A stretch of 64,000 nucleotides of DNA. Source: Sphingomonas sp. PP-F2F-A104-K0414. GTDB lineage: Bacteria; Pseudomonadota; Alphaproteobacteria; Sphingomonadales; Sphingomonadaceae. The DNA lies in contig NZ_SLYD01000003.1 of assembly GCF_004340945.1 (NCBI RefSeq), forward strand, positions 496,001-560,000, in the 5' to 3' direction. The notes below the pieces were generated by a model. The model was not told where the DNA came from. It saw nothing but the letters and a program-made list of their open reading frames with translations, and ran no database searches. Positions 18,201 through 26,574 of the stretch are shown here, in pieces (position 1 is the first letter of the stretch; each line of letters opens with the position of its first letter). A program made the position numbers and the translations under genes.

Positions 18201-19787
18201 TTCGGGGTTTAGCCAAGGCGTTGCCGGGCGTACGATCCCGCGCTTGTCCATATAGACGCGCGCGGCCCGCTCGATGTCGGCGGGGGTCTCGAAGCCCGTG
18301 ATCTCGACCGTCGTCGCCATCTGCGCGACCGCGGGCATGATCAGGTGGTCCAAGTATTCGCGCCGGCATGACACGCACAGCGCCAGATTGGGGAAGGCCA
18401 GCACCCGTCGCGCAAACCCCTGTAGCGTGCTCCTCCAGAGCGCCGCGCCGGCACCTTCATTGAGCGCGTCGATCGCGACGAGTCCCCGTGTCCCTTCCGC
18501 CTCGGCCCGGGCCGACAGCGCACCCAGCATCTTGTCGAAGGTGGACTGGCCCCATTCGAAGTGGGCTAGCGTCTGGTTCTCGGGCGTGCCGTGGGTGGTG
18601 AAGTCCGTCCCGATCATGAATAGGGCCGGCGCGCGGCTTGCCAGCGCGCGCTCGATCTCGGAGGCGATGAGGTGCGATTTGCCCGAGCCAGCTCTCCCGT
18701 CGAGCAGGGCGAAGCGTGTCGCATCGGCCCTGCACGCGCTGGACGCGGTCAGTTGCAGTACGTCGCCAACGGCGTCCTGCAATTTTCGCAAGCCATGGAG
18801 ATGATAGTCGAGGGAGGCTCGGTCATTGCCTTCTTCGATCGGAATCGGCGTCGTCCCGTCGGACGGGGCGGCCTTGGCCTTGCGCAAGAGGTCGCCGTCG
18901 GCCTCGATCGACTCGAACAGCAGCTTTCGCAGTTCGAGCGCGGTGCTCTCCCAGCTGGGGTATGCTGCTGCGTCGCGCGGGCCGGGAGGCTGCGCCATGC
19001 TGTTGATCAGCTTTGTGGCCAGCGCGTCGATCGTATCCAGTCGCGCACCGTCCGCGCTGCCCAGTATGGCCGGCCGACGGCCGAGGCGTCGTGTATCGAC
19101 GAGAACCGCGCGCGTCGTCGCGATGGTTTGGCCGAGGGCGGCGTTGTGCAGCAGGCCGTCAAAGACCGACCGCGTCGATACGTCGACGTGGTCCTCGGGG
19201 TGATACCGTTCCTCGAGTGCGTCGACCGTTCGTTGGCATTCCGCCGTAAGCCGCTCTGGCGTCATTTCAATCGCGCCGAACCAGTAATCGGAGAGTCCAA
19301 TCGTCTCCGGTCTGGTGAGGAGTTCCTCGAGGTCTGGTGCCGTCCAGGGGACGAATTCGACCGCCCGGCCGAGAACCGCCGCATTAGCCGTCCATTTGGC
19401 CTTACGCGTGTCCCACTCGCTCCAGCCGTTGACGGTAGGCGCGCCCGCCTTGGTCCGCCGCCTCGTGGGCCCGGTGAGTGAGCAGGCGATGGCGATGTGC
19501 ATCGTCGTCATCGCCGAGTGGGTAGAGAGCGCGGTGTCGACCGAATTGTCGATCGCGGCCCAGTCGATGCCGGCGGAGGTGACATAGTATTTGGCCTGGT
19601 ATCCGACCTCCTCGCCGTTCTTCAGTAGCCAGACGGCTTCGACCCCGCCGTCGCCCCCCGCGCCATGAATCCGTCGGAACTCGGAGCTTCCCTTCGGCGG
19701 CACGCGCCTGGCGATCTGGCAAACCAGTTCCTCAAACGTCTCGCGCTGGCCGGCAACACCGGCGATGATCCGGGTAAAATCAAGCAT
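15246..19787 (-). CDS. Avs-like STAND NTPase with N-terminal PD-(D/E)XK nuclease
   Basis: The protein has 1,513 residues. The N-terminal nuclease-like domain (about 15-160) has GAGGDGGVEAVW (Asp46) and GYQAKYY (Gln64-Lys66), the pattern of Mrr/Cap4-type nucleases. A STAND-type NTPase follows with Walker A DGRAGSGKSH (363-372, Lys370) and Walker B GLVAIDALNEG (435-445), then arginine-sensor-like CVSCRREYL. The remaining ~1,000 residues are an all-helical and beta sensor region. This order (nuclease, STAND, large sensor) is that of AVAST/Avs proteins, which bind phage terminase or portal proteins and then degrade DNA. Assignment to a specific Avs type is not possible by eye. The gene stands alone on its strand, next to a PIN-domain gene in divergent orientation. 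Confidence 0.8.
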   Translation of the reverse strand: MLDFTRIIAGVAGQRETFEELVCQIARRVPPKGSSEFRRIHGAGGDGGVEAVWLLKNGEEVGYQAKYYVTSAGIDWAAIDNSVDTALSTHSAMTTMHIAIACSLTGPTRRRTKAGAPTVNGWSEWDTRKAKWTANAAVLGRAVEFVPWTAPDLEELLTRPETIGLSDYWFGAIEMTPERLTAECQRTVDALEERYHPEDHVDVSTRSVFDGLLHNAALGQTIATTRAVLVDTRRLGRRPAILGSADGARLDTIDALATKLINSMAQPPGPRDAAAYPSWESTALELRKLLFESIEADGDLLRKAKAAPSDGTTPIPIEEGNDRASLDYHLHGLRKLQDAVGDVLQLTASSACRADATRFALLDGRAGSGKSHLIASEIERALASRAPALFMIGTDFTTHGTPENQTLAHFEWGQSTFDKMLGALSARAEAEGTRGLVAIDALNEGAGAALWRSTLQGFARRVLAFPNLALCVSCRREYLDHLIMPAVAQMATTVEITGFETPADIERAARVYMDKRGIVRPATPWLNPEFSNPLFLRTTCLALQAEGRTAFPRGMRGTSEVLSFYLTSTGRHLGTSYDGSDMLVGPLRSAVLALATSMADAMRDSVPRGDAHRIVDQAFEGFAPPASKTWLETLRFRGLLRYDPDPSTDPKDPFAVPVDVVRFSFQRFGDHLVARALLEGVPSPAGLFDPGGKLAFLLAKYGVAYEWSGLFYALFLHFADRYGVELVDELPGGFDDFWDKWPVEDAFVDSIRWRSPTAFSDRTLELLNRLSRHEEDVTALLVELAVIEDHPWNVELLHRNLISRTIAERDAFWTVAINAAHDDPGHPLVRLTDWSLNSGVGQASDATLGLALATLAWSCASTSARIRDTASKAVLSILATRPALAAPLFERFTSCDDPYVVERLYAALYGAALRTLDPATLGKFASVAWSNCFEGGAPVHLLARDYARGTIELAVSAGSCDPSVDLVRCRPPYGSTTPSFSVTKARVDARGERVGAHSILSSCYDGLADFGRYVLEGRVHRFSEARLSGPRPITADESGEAFFKEVVAGRSDVESAFSEFRTAYAERRVSFDRDSFEVIVPPADRRRIVRATASLLALLTPAQRKRYAAEANAWVTGSGGHEWIIPGKGKGAEFDAQKCKVWVANRALSFGWTAERFPGDRYLSGRSERGGRIERIGKKYQRIAMMELLARLADNFWMKPQWGSGAAVYDNPLDVEFTRDLEPSIMPADQETTTRADLPQVPPLVCEPLPVERRGDWVADPGLPGSRLALATCPDLGEPGWLTLYRYAGHDIDAEREDRHLDAPWLQSDFHFLAAVLLSPDDRARLIKDAVADAYDFHEWLPGQTTDGPYVGELARRDTWRDEPWTTLDARLIGKSRSYRVIRPTADFLWESHLDGSLPNGFSRHVPIPWLIRGLGLTADTNNIGVFLDAKGAPTIVTGSATGSDRGSYVLVRRDPFLDLVRKNDLEPIWTVIGERRATTLKKKRHPDIRVRYNGLLWFEGNTERHVHWSNND

Positions 19788-20004
19788 CCCGTGGCACCTG
19801 GTGGACGTTCCCGCTAATTCTTGTCGCGATCTTCATCGGCACACTGAAGTCACTTTGTGGGCGCTTTGTCGATAACCGCCACATCGGCTCACAGCCTTTT
19901 CGCGGGGCAAACGTATCTCCTTTGGTCGCGATCGCACTGCGTTTTTTTTCACTTGATGGTCGATATCGGTTGCCGCGCCAGCCTCGGCGTGATCCGGTGC
20001 GGCT

Positions 20005-20142
20005 ATGGCAAGACTACGTGAACCGCCGGACAACTCTCCCTGCGCGTTCGGCATCGCGGCCGCCGACGGCACGTTGGAGACGCTGTTCCACGATGCACTC
20101 CTCGCGCTCGACGACGATGCGTCTTCACCGCCGGAATGCTAG
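20005..20142 (+). CDS. Possible 45-residue acidic protein upstream of the PIN gene
   Basis: The ATG frame reads MARLREPPDNSPCAFGIAAA and then a strongly acidic tail with LALDDDASS before TAG. It ends nine bases before the start of the PIN-domain gene on the same strand. The spacing would suit an antitoxin or leader peptide, but no family is recognised and the ribosome binding site is weak. It may not be translated. Confidence 0.3.
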   Translation: MARLREPPDNSPCAFGIAAADGTLETLFHDALLALDDDASSPPEC

Positions 20143-20151
20143 AGCGACACA

Positions 20152-21621
20152 ATGAGCGATCGTCCGCCTCTTATCATCTTCCCCGACACTAACGTCCTCG
20201 TGCAGGGACGGGCATTGCACGACCTGCCTTGGTCGGAATTCGGGACCGGGCCGATTGACCTCGTGCTGTGCGGCCCCGTCATTCGCGAGCTGGACCGCCT
20301 GAAGACCCGGCCAGGCCGGGCTGGGAAGGTAGCGCGCGCCTACAGCACCAAGGTCCGCGAACTGATGAGCAGCGCGGACAAGAGCGAAGTCCTTGTTGAG
20401 TCGACTCCCCGCGTCATGCTGCGGCTCTCACCGGGCAAGACCAACCTTGCACCGCAACGCCAAGGTCTCGACGTCGGTCACGACGACCAGGCCATCATCA
20501 ACCAGGCGCTTGCCCGGCTCGATCAGGGTGAAAATGTCGTCTTGCTCACCGGCGACAATTTCGCGGCGTTGGCTGCTGAAGAGTTCGGGCTCCCCGTGCG
20601 ATTGATGCCCGATCATTGGCTCAAGGAGCCTGAGAAGGACGATAGCGCACGCGAACTCGCCCGGCGCGATGCCGAGATCGCTCGTCTCAAGGCGACCGAG
20701 CCTACGCTCGAACATCGCTTCATCGATGCGGACGGGAACGAGATCGAGCGGCTCGAGGTCACCATGAAGCGCTACCAACCGATAATCCCAGAGGAGGTCG
20801 ACCGGCTAGTCGCACGCGTCGGCGCCCTTGCGCCGATGGCTGCCGTCACGCCCGTCGCCGCGGCGAAATATGCGAAGCCGCGGGCGACTGGCCGCGGCTT
20901 CGATTTGTCGGAGATCAGCTACCCGAGCCTGGGCATGACCCCAGTCACCCAAGCCGACGTCGAGAAATATGAAAGCGACTATCGTGACTGGCTCTCCGGC
21001 GTCCGCAGGAAAATTGCCGGCTTCCATGCGGAATGGAACCGTCGGCGGGAATGGCCGCGCGCGATCTTCTGCGCGACCAATACAGGTTCTCGGCCCGCCA
21101 ATGACGTGCTCGTTGAGGTCGAGGCGTCGGGCGACTTCAAACTGAGTGGGTATCGCCAGGACGGTGACGACGACGAGGGGCCTAAGCGAGGTAGCTGGCT
21201 CGAGCTTTCGCTGCCGCCGACACCGCCCAAGCCGATGCCGCGGTCGGTCAGCATGCTGGCGCACGATTGGCTAGGACGCGATCCGTCCCTGCTGTCGCGA
21301 CCGTATTTCCCGACGATGCCGCCCCGACGTGATGACGACGTCTTCTATTGGAGGGAGGGCAGGTCCGATCAGACCGAGGTGCTGTCGCTCGAATGCAAAG
21401 CGTGGCGCCATGGCCGCGACGAGGAAGAGTTTTCCTTCCGGGTCTGGGCAAGCGACGAAGGTGAGGTCCGGGGTTTGATAACCGCCCGCGTCAATGCGTC
21501 TAACCTGAGCGACGCAGCCGAACGCCGCCTGCCGCTGCGGATCACCTTCGAGGACCGCGAGTGCCTGACGATGGCGGAATCGCTGGTCGATGACTTCGCG
21601 GTCCGCTTGGCCCGCCGCTAG
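20152..21621 (+). CDS. PIN-domain ribonuclease-like protein with C-terminal uncharacterised domain
   Basis: The protein has 489 residues. The N-terminal PIN domain (about 7-150) has all four acidic positions: FPDTNVLVQ, VIRELDRLK, GHDDQAII and LLTGDNF. PIN domains are metal-dependent RNA nucleases. A charged linker with a short helical part (about 165-190) and a C-terminal region of about 250 residues follow; that region (EWPRAIFCATNTGSRPANDVLVEVE and FRVWASDEGEVRG) looks like a beta-sandwich but is not recognised. It is divergent from the Avs-like gene, and the pair sits between two repeat copies and the integrase. A defence role is inferred only from context. Confidence 0.75.
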   Translation: MSDRPPLIIFPDTNVLVQGRALHDLPWSEFGTGPIDLVLCGPVIRELDRLKTRPGRAGKVARAYSTKVRELMSSADKSEVLVESTPRVMLRLSPGKTNLAPQRQGLDVGHDDQAIINQALARLDQGENVVLLTGDNFAALAAEEFGLPVRLMPDHWLKEPEKDDSARELARRDAEIARLKATEPTLEHRFIDADGNEIERLEVTMKRYQPIIPEEVDRLVARVGALAPMAAVTPVAAAKYAKPRATGRGFDLSEISYPSLGMTPVTQADVEKYESDYRDWLSGVRRKIAGFHAEWNRRREWPRAIFCATNTGSRPANDVLVEVEASGDFKLSGYRQDGDDDEGPKRGSWLELSLPPTPPKPMPRSVSMLAHDWLGRDPSLLSRPYFPTMPPRRDDDVFYWREGRSDQTEVLSLECKAWRHGRDEEEFSFRVWASDEGEVRGLITARVNASNLSDAAERRLPLRITFEDRECLTMAESLVDDFAVRLARR

Positions 21622-22290
21622 GCCCCCGCAGAAGGCCGATCTGCGTTGGCCGCTTTGGCAAGGGATCGCAGTCCGGCCTGGCATCCGAATCATGGCAACG
21701 AAGTTTGCTGGCAGAGCCAATGTTCGAGACTCGCTTGGCTTGCGAGGACAAACAGCGGGAGTGTTGGCAGATTGCGGAGCCGAAAGCTGGCGGATCGCAA
21801 CGGCCTGGTTTCTGTCGGTCTGCGATGCGAGTCAGGCGAGCGCTAAATGTCCGATCCTGGAAAGACCTGACGTTCGACATGCATCTCGGGAATGGCAGAA
21901 AGGTCCCAAAGCCTGCCGCTCCGACCGTCGCTGCCGCGATATGAACGAGGGGCCGAAGTTGGGGAGCTGAAAAGAGCGTCTGAATGTCTGAAATGGGTCA
22001 TCGCCGAGCTTTCTGTGTGCAGCACGGCAGTGATGCCAATGCGCGCGCCGAGGTGCTTCGGGTCTTCTCACGCGGCAATGGCAAGCCAGCCCACCGCGGC
22101 CAATTCGTCCACGCCGCCTTGTCATCGGCCATTGAATTGTTGATCGTCTAGCGCGGATTGATCGCCGGCATAGGCGGGTTTCAACCAGCAATGAAGGCGC
22201 TATCGTGTCACAACAGAGTGGTGCCACACTTACAGAACAGCCGCTGTCTGCCTCTCGCGAATAGAAGCTGCTCGCGAGCAGTCCGCCCGA
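21622..22290. other. Intergenic stretch between PIN gene and integrase
   Basis: About 670 bases have no recognisable gene; the short frames present overlap one another and lack family features. It contains repeat copy 5 (21941-21999). It may hold decayed genes of the island. Confidence 0.5.
21941..21999 (+). repeat. Dispersed module-junction repeat, copy 5
   Basis: ATGAACGAGGGG is followed by CCGAAGTTGGGGAGC, 13 bases, TGAATGTC, 5 bases and TGGGTC. It is the best match to copy 3 and to the reconstructed copy 4. Confidence 0.75.
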
Positions 22291-24108
22291 TTACGTCATT
22301 GTCCGCGCCATCGTGACAACAGGCTTCCAGTCAACGGCAGGATATTGGATCTGCTCGATGGCATCACGTAGAACCGTCATGGCGGCACCGCGGCCATATA
22401 AGGTGCTGACCGATCCGTCCGCGTGACCGAACAGAAGGTCGACGATTTCCTTCGCGACCTTGCCCCGAACGGCGCGCTTGCCGGTGTGTCGGAATGAATA
22501 GAATACGAGCTCGGGATCGGACAGGCCGATGGCGTCGAGAAAATCGTTCATGACGCGCGATAGCCGTTGTGTGCGGCTGCCATATTTGTTGGTCTCGAGT
22601 TCGGGGAACAGCCACTCGGTGCCTTCTGCCCGTCGCGCCGCGACCATATCGAGAAAGCCTGCTTCGAGCAGGGTGGAATGCAGCGGAATGTCGCGCTTGG
22701 CGCTGGCCGTCTTCATCCGCTTGGCCGGTCCCTCCTGCTCCTGGCGGACGCGCAAGCGATCCGGTTCGATGGCGATGTAGGGGATGCCGTCATAGGTCTT
22801 GATGTTGCCGGGCCGAAGCTTGCCCAGCTCATCGAGGCGGCAACCAGTAAACGGGGCGAGCAACAGTGTCCAGAACAGCGTTCGTGCCGTCACACCACTG
22901 CGCTCGGGCAGAGGCGAGGTGAAGATCCTGACCATGTCGTCCGACTCGAAAGGGAGGCGTGCGTCCTCCAACGAGCGCTTGGGCATCGACTTCACGGTCT
23001 TGGCGACGTTGCCGTCAATGACCTCGAGTTCCTCGACCGCGTGCTCGAGCGTTACCCGGATCGCCGACAGCGCCTTGTTGACGGTCGCAGGCGATAGCGT
23101 TGGCAATCCCTCAGCCTCTGCCAATTCGACCTGCTCCAACAGGGGCAGGGCGGCGATCCTGTGTCCGGCACGGGCTGGAAGCCCCGCGCAGGTGCGGCGA
23201 TAGGCACGCACCATCGACGTGGTGATCCGATCGACCGGCGGGTCGTCATGGAGCCGGGCGAAGCGCTTCACCGCTGTCCGCCATTCGTCCACGAGCTTGG
23301 CCTCGCGCGGCTCGGACGTGGCCCAGGCTTCATAGACCTGGGTGATCGTGGGTGCCGCCTTCCCGAGCGGCGTAAGGAGTTCTGGTTCGGTTGGATGAGC
23401 AGACGGCGCCGTCACCACCGCCGTAGATCCTGCGACAAGCACCGACGGCGGGACGATCCGGGTCCGCGCCGGATCGATCCTGATGGCGCAGGCCGCGCAG
23501 AGCCTGTCGAGGTAAGCACGACCGATTGCGCCGTGTAGCTCGTGGGTCAGTGGCCAGCCCAGATCGTTCGCCATGGCCACCGCCGCGATGAACCATTCGA
23601 TCGGTTCGAGGGTGGGCAGGGCGGCGACCCGCTGCAACGTCTCCAGCCAGGATAGCGGCAGGAGATCGGGAACGGCGGACAGCATGGTGATCCTGCTCGC
23701 ATGGTCGCGAAGATCATCGAGGCCTGGCGAAATCCCGAAGTCGTAGCGTGCGCCGGGCGCATCGTCGGTCAGGCCGTTGGCATGGTCGAATGCCCCGAGT
23801 TCGAGCGCGGCGAGCTTCTGCGCCACGCCGCGAAGATCCTCGTCCGGTTGTCCGTCGAGAAAGTCGTCGACCATCGCGCGTGCCGAGCGGAGGTGGTGGC
23901 TGGCCCGCGTGCGGCGAGCGGCGGCGAGCTTCTGCTCGTAGACGACGGCATGGGGATGATAGCGCTGGCGCGCTTCGTCGGGATCGCGGGTGTCGAGGGT
24001 TCGCTTATACTCACTTGCGCCACCGTCGAAGAACGGGCGGAGTGCGGCAGGGATGACCCGTCGAAAGTAGAGAATGCCGGTGCGAGGATCTTTGAAGGGG
24101 GCGGCCAT
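22291..24108 (-). CDS. Tyrosine recombinase / island integrase
   Basis: The protein has 605 residues from the ATG before AAPFKDPRTGILYFRR. The N-terminal region resembles the DUF6538 domain of large integrases. The catalytic domain has TGCRLDELGKL (first Arg), FYSFRHTGKRAV (His-x-x-Arg), LLFGHADG (His) and STLYGRG (nucleophile Tyr), so all active residues are present. The 5' end lies 95 bases from the 3' end of tRNA-Glu and the gene reads away from it, the usual arrangement of an integrase next to its attachment site. It is longer than most phage integrases (about 400). TTG and GTG starts further upstream are possible. Confidence 0.92.
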   Translation of the reverse strand: MAAPFKDPRTGILYFRRVIPAALRPFFDGGASEYKRTLDTRDPDEARQRYHPHAVVYEQKLAAARRTRASHHLRSARAMVDDFLDGQPDEDLRGVAQKLAALELGAFDHANGLTDDAPGARYDFGISPGLDDLRDHASRITMLSAVPDLLPLSWLETLQRVAALPTLEPIEWFIAAVAMANDLGWPLTHELHGAIGRAYLDRLCAACAIRIDPARTRIVPPSVLVAGSTAVVTAPSAHPTEPELLTPLGKAAPTITQVYEAWATSEPREAKLVDEWRTAVKRFARLHDDPPVDRITTSMVRAYRRTCAGLPARAGHRIAALPLLEQVELAEAEGLPTLSPATVNKALSAIRVTLEHAVEELEVIDGNVAKTVKSMPKRSLEDARLPFESDDMVRIFTSPLPERSGVTARTLFWTLLLAPFTGCRLDELGKLRPGNIKTYDGIPYIAIEPDRLRVRQEQEGPAKRMKTASAKRDIPLHSTLLEAGFLDMVAARRAEGTEWLFPELETNKYGSRTQRLSRVMNDFLDAIGLSDPELVFYSFRHTGKRAVRGKVAKEIVDLLFGHADGSVSTLYGRGAAMTVLRDAIEQIQYPAVDWKPVVTMARTMT

Positions 24109-24202
24109 ACGGATCACTTTGTGCACATCCTTTGTATACAAGGATGGGTAAAGCGTCCGTCAAAATCGAGAAACCGCACTATTCCGCCACTTAGGCAGAT
24201 GC

Positions 24203-24277
24203 TGGTGACCCCTACGGGAATCGAACCCGTGCTTCAGCCGTGAAAGGGCCGCGTCCTAACCGCTAGACGAAGGGGCC
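24203..24277 (-). tRNA. tRNA-Glu (anticodon TTC)
   Basis: 75 bases with encoded CCA. The acceptor stem GGCCCCT pairs with AGGGGTC (one G-U), the T arm reads GGGTTCGATTCCC, and the anticodon loop CTTTCAC places TTC at 24244-24242. The 3' end points at the integrase, so it is the likely attachment site of the island. Confidence 0.96.
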
Positions 24278-24338
24278 TGCGTGGTGGAGGCCGACTAAGG
24301 GGAAGGGGGCGAGGCGTCAAGCGTTTCGATACAAGAAT

Positions 24339-26114
24339 TTAGTCTGCCCACGCCGCGTCCTCGACATGAAGCTCGGCCGAGGGGCGTGAGGACCAGTCGT
24401 CGATCTTCGCGCGGCCCGCCAGCCAGAGTTTGCGGTGGGGGGCGGCACCGAGCAGGGCCTGGCCGAGTGCGGATTCGGCTGAGCGGAACGCCATCGCCTT
24501 GATGCTGCGGCCGTCGTCGCCCGCGACGATCGTGCGGACGTGGCCGTTGCCGACGATATCCGCCTTGATGACGCGGACCGGGCCCATCGCGACGCGTGGC
24601 GCGGGCCAGCCCATGCCGTAGGGGCCGCCGGCTTCCATCGATTCGACGAGGCCGGGGTTGACGCCGCCGGCGGCGAGGACCGCGTCGAGCAGCAGCGCGC
24701 GGTCGCCGTTCGAGCGCTCGACCGCGGCGGCGAGGCGCTCTTCGAGGAAGTCGGTGAAGGCGGGGATCGCGGCCTCGCTGATCGTCAGGCCGGCGGCCAT
24801 CGCATGGCCTCCGCCAGCGACGAGCAAGCCGTGTTCGCGTGCAGCCATCACTGCGGCGCCGAGGTCGACGCCGGGGATCGAGCGGCCCGAACCCTTGCCG
24901 ATGCCGTTCTCGTCGATCGCGATGACGATCGCGGGACGACCGAGCTTTTCTTTCAGGCGACCGGCGACGATGCCGATCACGCCCGGGTGCCAGCCGTGGC
25001 CGGCGACGACGGCGACCGCGCGGTCTCGGCTGGAGAGGAGGTCGGCGGCTTCCTGCACGGCGGTTTCGATTGCGCGACGTTCTTCGTTGAGGCGATCAAG
25101 TTCTGTGGCGATCTGGCGGGCTTCGTCCGGGTCCTGCGTGGTCAGCAGGCGGACGCCGAGGTCGGCGCGACCGACGCGGCCACCGGCGTTGATGCGGGGG
25201 CCGAGTGCAAAGCCGAGGTCGGTGCAGGTCGGGTTGCGAGTCAGGCGTGACGCCTCGATCAGCGCGGCGACGCCGATGTTCTTGCGCGCGCCCATGACTT
25301 TGAGGCCCTGCGACACGAACGCACGGTTGAGGCCGCGGAGTTGGGCGACGTCGGCGACGGTGCCAAGCGCGACGATGTCGAGCAGGTCGATCAGTTTCGG
25401 CTCCGCACGGTCCTTGAAGAAGCCGCGTGCGCGGAGCGTGCGGACGAGCGCGGCGGCGGCGAGGAAGCACATCCCGACCGCGGCAAGATGGCCATGCGCG
25501 GCGCCCTCGGTCTCGTCGAGCCGGTTGGGATTGACCAGCGCCAGCGCGTGCGGGAGCGCGGTCGAGCATTTGTGATGGTCGATGACGATCACGTCGACCT
25601 TCGCGTCGCGCGCGGCGTCGAGTGCGTCGAACGCTTGCGCGCCGCAGTCGACCGTGACGATCAGCGAGGCGCCTTCGCCGGCAAGGCGGACGAGTGCTTC
25701 GCCCGACGGGCCATAGCCTTCGAGCAGGCGGTCGGGGATGTACGGGCGGGCCTCGATGCCGAGGTCGCGCAGGACCAGCACCATGAGCGCGGCGGAGGTG
25801 GCGCCGTCGACGTCGTAATCGCCGAAGATCGCGACCTGTTCGCCGGCCTGCACCGCGTCGGCGAGGCGCTCGGCGGCGCGGTCCATGTCGCGGAAGATCG
25901 ACGGGTCGGGCATGAACGCGCGGATCGACGGCGTGCGGTGCGCGTCGAGCGCGTCGCGGGGGCAGCCCCTAGCGAGCAGGAGCTGGGTGACGAGATCGTC
26001 GCCCGAGCCGCCCCCGAAAGCGTCGACGCCAAAGCCGTCCCGACCGTCGGCGGCGAGCGCGCGCCAGCGCCAGGGTTGGCCGAGGATGGAGGAGGTTACG
26101 CCTAGAACTGTCAT
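24339..26114 (-). CDS. recJ: RecJ single-strand-specific 5'-3' exonuclease
   Basis: The 591-residue cytoplasmic DHH-superfamily nuclease has QVAIFGDYDVDGATSAAL (first metal motif), TVDCGAQAFDA, VIVIDHHKCS (DHH motif), and the DHHA1 motif near VVAGHGWHPGVIGIVAGRL and GGGHAMAAGLTI. The C-terminal OB-fold is present. It acts in recombination (RecF pathway) and mismatch and base-excision repair. It lies just upstream of tRNA-Glu on the same strand and marks the start of the core part of the window. Length and motifs are complete. Confidence 0.96.
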   Translation of the reverse strand: MTVLGVTSSILGQPWRWRALAADGRDGFGVDAFGGGSGDDLVTQLLLARGCPRDALDAHRTPSIRAFMPDPSIFRDMDRAAERLADAVQAGEQVAIFGDYDVDGATSAALMVLVLRDLGIEARPYIPDRLLEGYGPSGEALVRLAGEGASLIVTVDCGAQAFDALDAARDAKVDVIVIDHHKCSTALPHALALVNPNRLDETEGAAHGHLAAVGMCFLAAAALVRTLRARGFFKDRAEPKLIDLLDIVALGTVADVAQLRGLNRAFVSQGLKVMGARKNIGVAALIEASRLTRNPTCTDLGFALGPRINAGGRVGRADLGVRLLTTQDPDEARQIATELDRLNEERRAIETAVQEAADLLSSRDRAVAVVAGHGWHPGVIGIVAGRLKEKLGRPAIVIAIDENGIGKGSGRSIPGVDLGAAVMAAREHGLLVAGGGHAMAAGLTISEAAIPAFTDFLEERLAAAVERSNGDRALLLDAVLAAGGVNPGLVESMEAGGPYGMGWPAPRVAMGPVRVIKADIVGNGHVRTIVAGDDGRSIKAMAFRSAESALGQALLGAAPHRKLWLAGRAKIDDWSSRPSAELHVEDAAWAD

Positions 26115-26178
26115 GCCTTGGACGTAGTGGCTGCGGGGGGATTGTCGAGCGGACCGTGCATTGGGCGAGCGCTCGCAC

Positions 26179-26260
26179 CGTCATCCTGACGAAAGTCAGG
26201 ATCCAGGATTACGGAAGTGGGCGTTCATGGCTCTGGATCCTGACTTTCGTCAGGATGACG
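26179..26260. repeat. Palindromic repeat, family A (CGTCATCCTGACGAAAGTCAG arms)
   Basis: The arms CGTCATCCTGACGAAAGT and its complement, ending GTCAGGATGACG, enclose about 28 bases. Each arm also folds on itself (CCTGAC/GTCAGG). The same arms recur at 58366-58457. Confidence 0.9.
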
Positions 26261-26329
26261 TGAAGGGGGTGGAAAGGGGGCTTGTTGGTGGGGGGCGGTG
26301 GAAGGAGAAGACGCTCCCGCCCCCCGCAC

Positions 26330-26480
26330 CCGTTCGTGCTGAGTAGCGACCGAGTAGCTTCGCAGAAGCGTATCGAGGGTGCGTATCGAAGCATGGGTTC
26401 CGCATCCCAACCTGTCCTTCGATACGCCGTCTCGATACGCCGCCTTCGGCGACTACTCGACGGCTACTCAGGACGAACGG
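26330..26480. repeat. Palindromic repeat, family E (CCGTTCGTGCTGAGTAGC arms)
   Basis: The outer arms are CCGTTCGT.CTGAGTAGC and GCTACTCAGGACGAACGG, with inner TATCGAGG/CCTTCGATA-type arms. A second full copy lies at 34817-34966. Confidence 0.9.
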
Positions 26481-26574
26481 GGAGGGGGCGCGGCGGGCAA
26501 TGTGCGACGGGGGCTTCGGAGTGCGGGCTCCACGACGGAGGAGGGGGCAGTTACGCGACGGTCAGCCTGCCCCT

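Larger units (their letters stand above)
26115..26574. other. Intergenic stretch filled with two palindromic repeats
   Basis: Apart from the two palindromes at 26179-26260 and 26330-26480 nothing is seen. The recJ promoter should lie in the first 60 bases. The stretch separates recJ from the 3' end of the oxygenase gene. Confidence 0.5.

Noticed and set aside
19922-20155. 77-codon Arg-rich frame upstream of the PIN gene
   Set aside because: Basic, low-complexity composition typical of an out-of-frame reading; the 45-codon frame at 20005 is more plausible.
26179-26260. Palindromic repeats considered as insertion sequences with terminal repeats
   Set aside because: They are under 160 bases, hold no genes and recur as whole hairpins, so they are REP-like elements.
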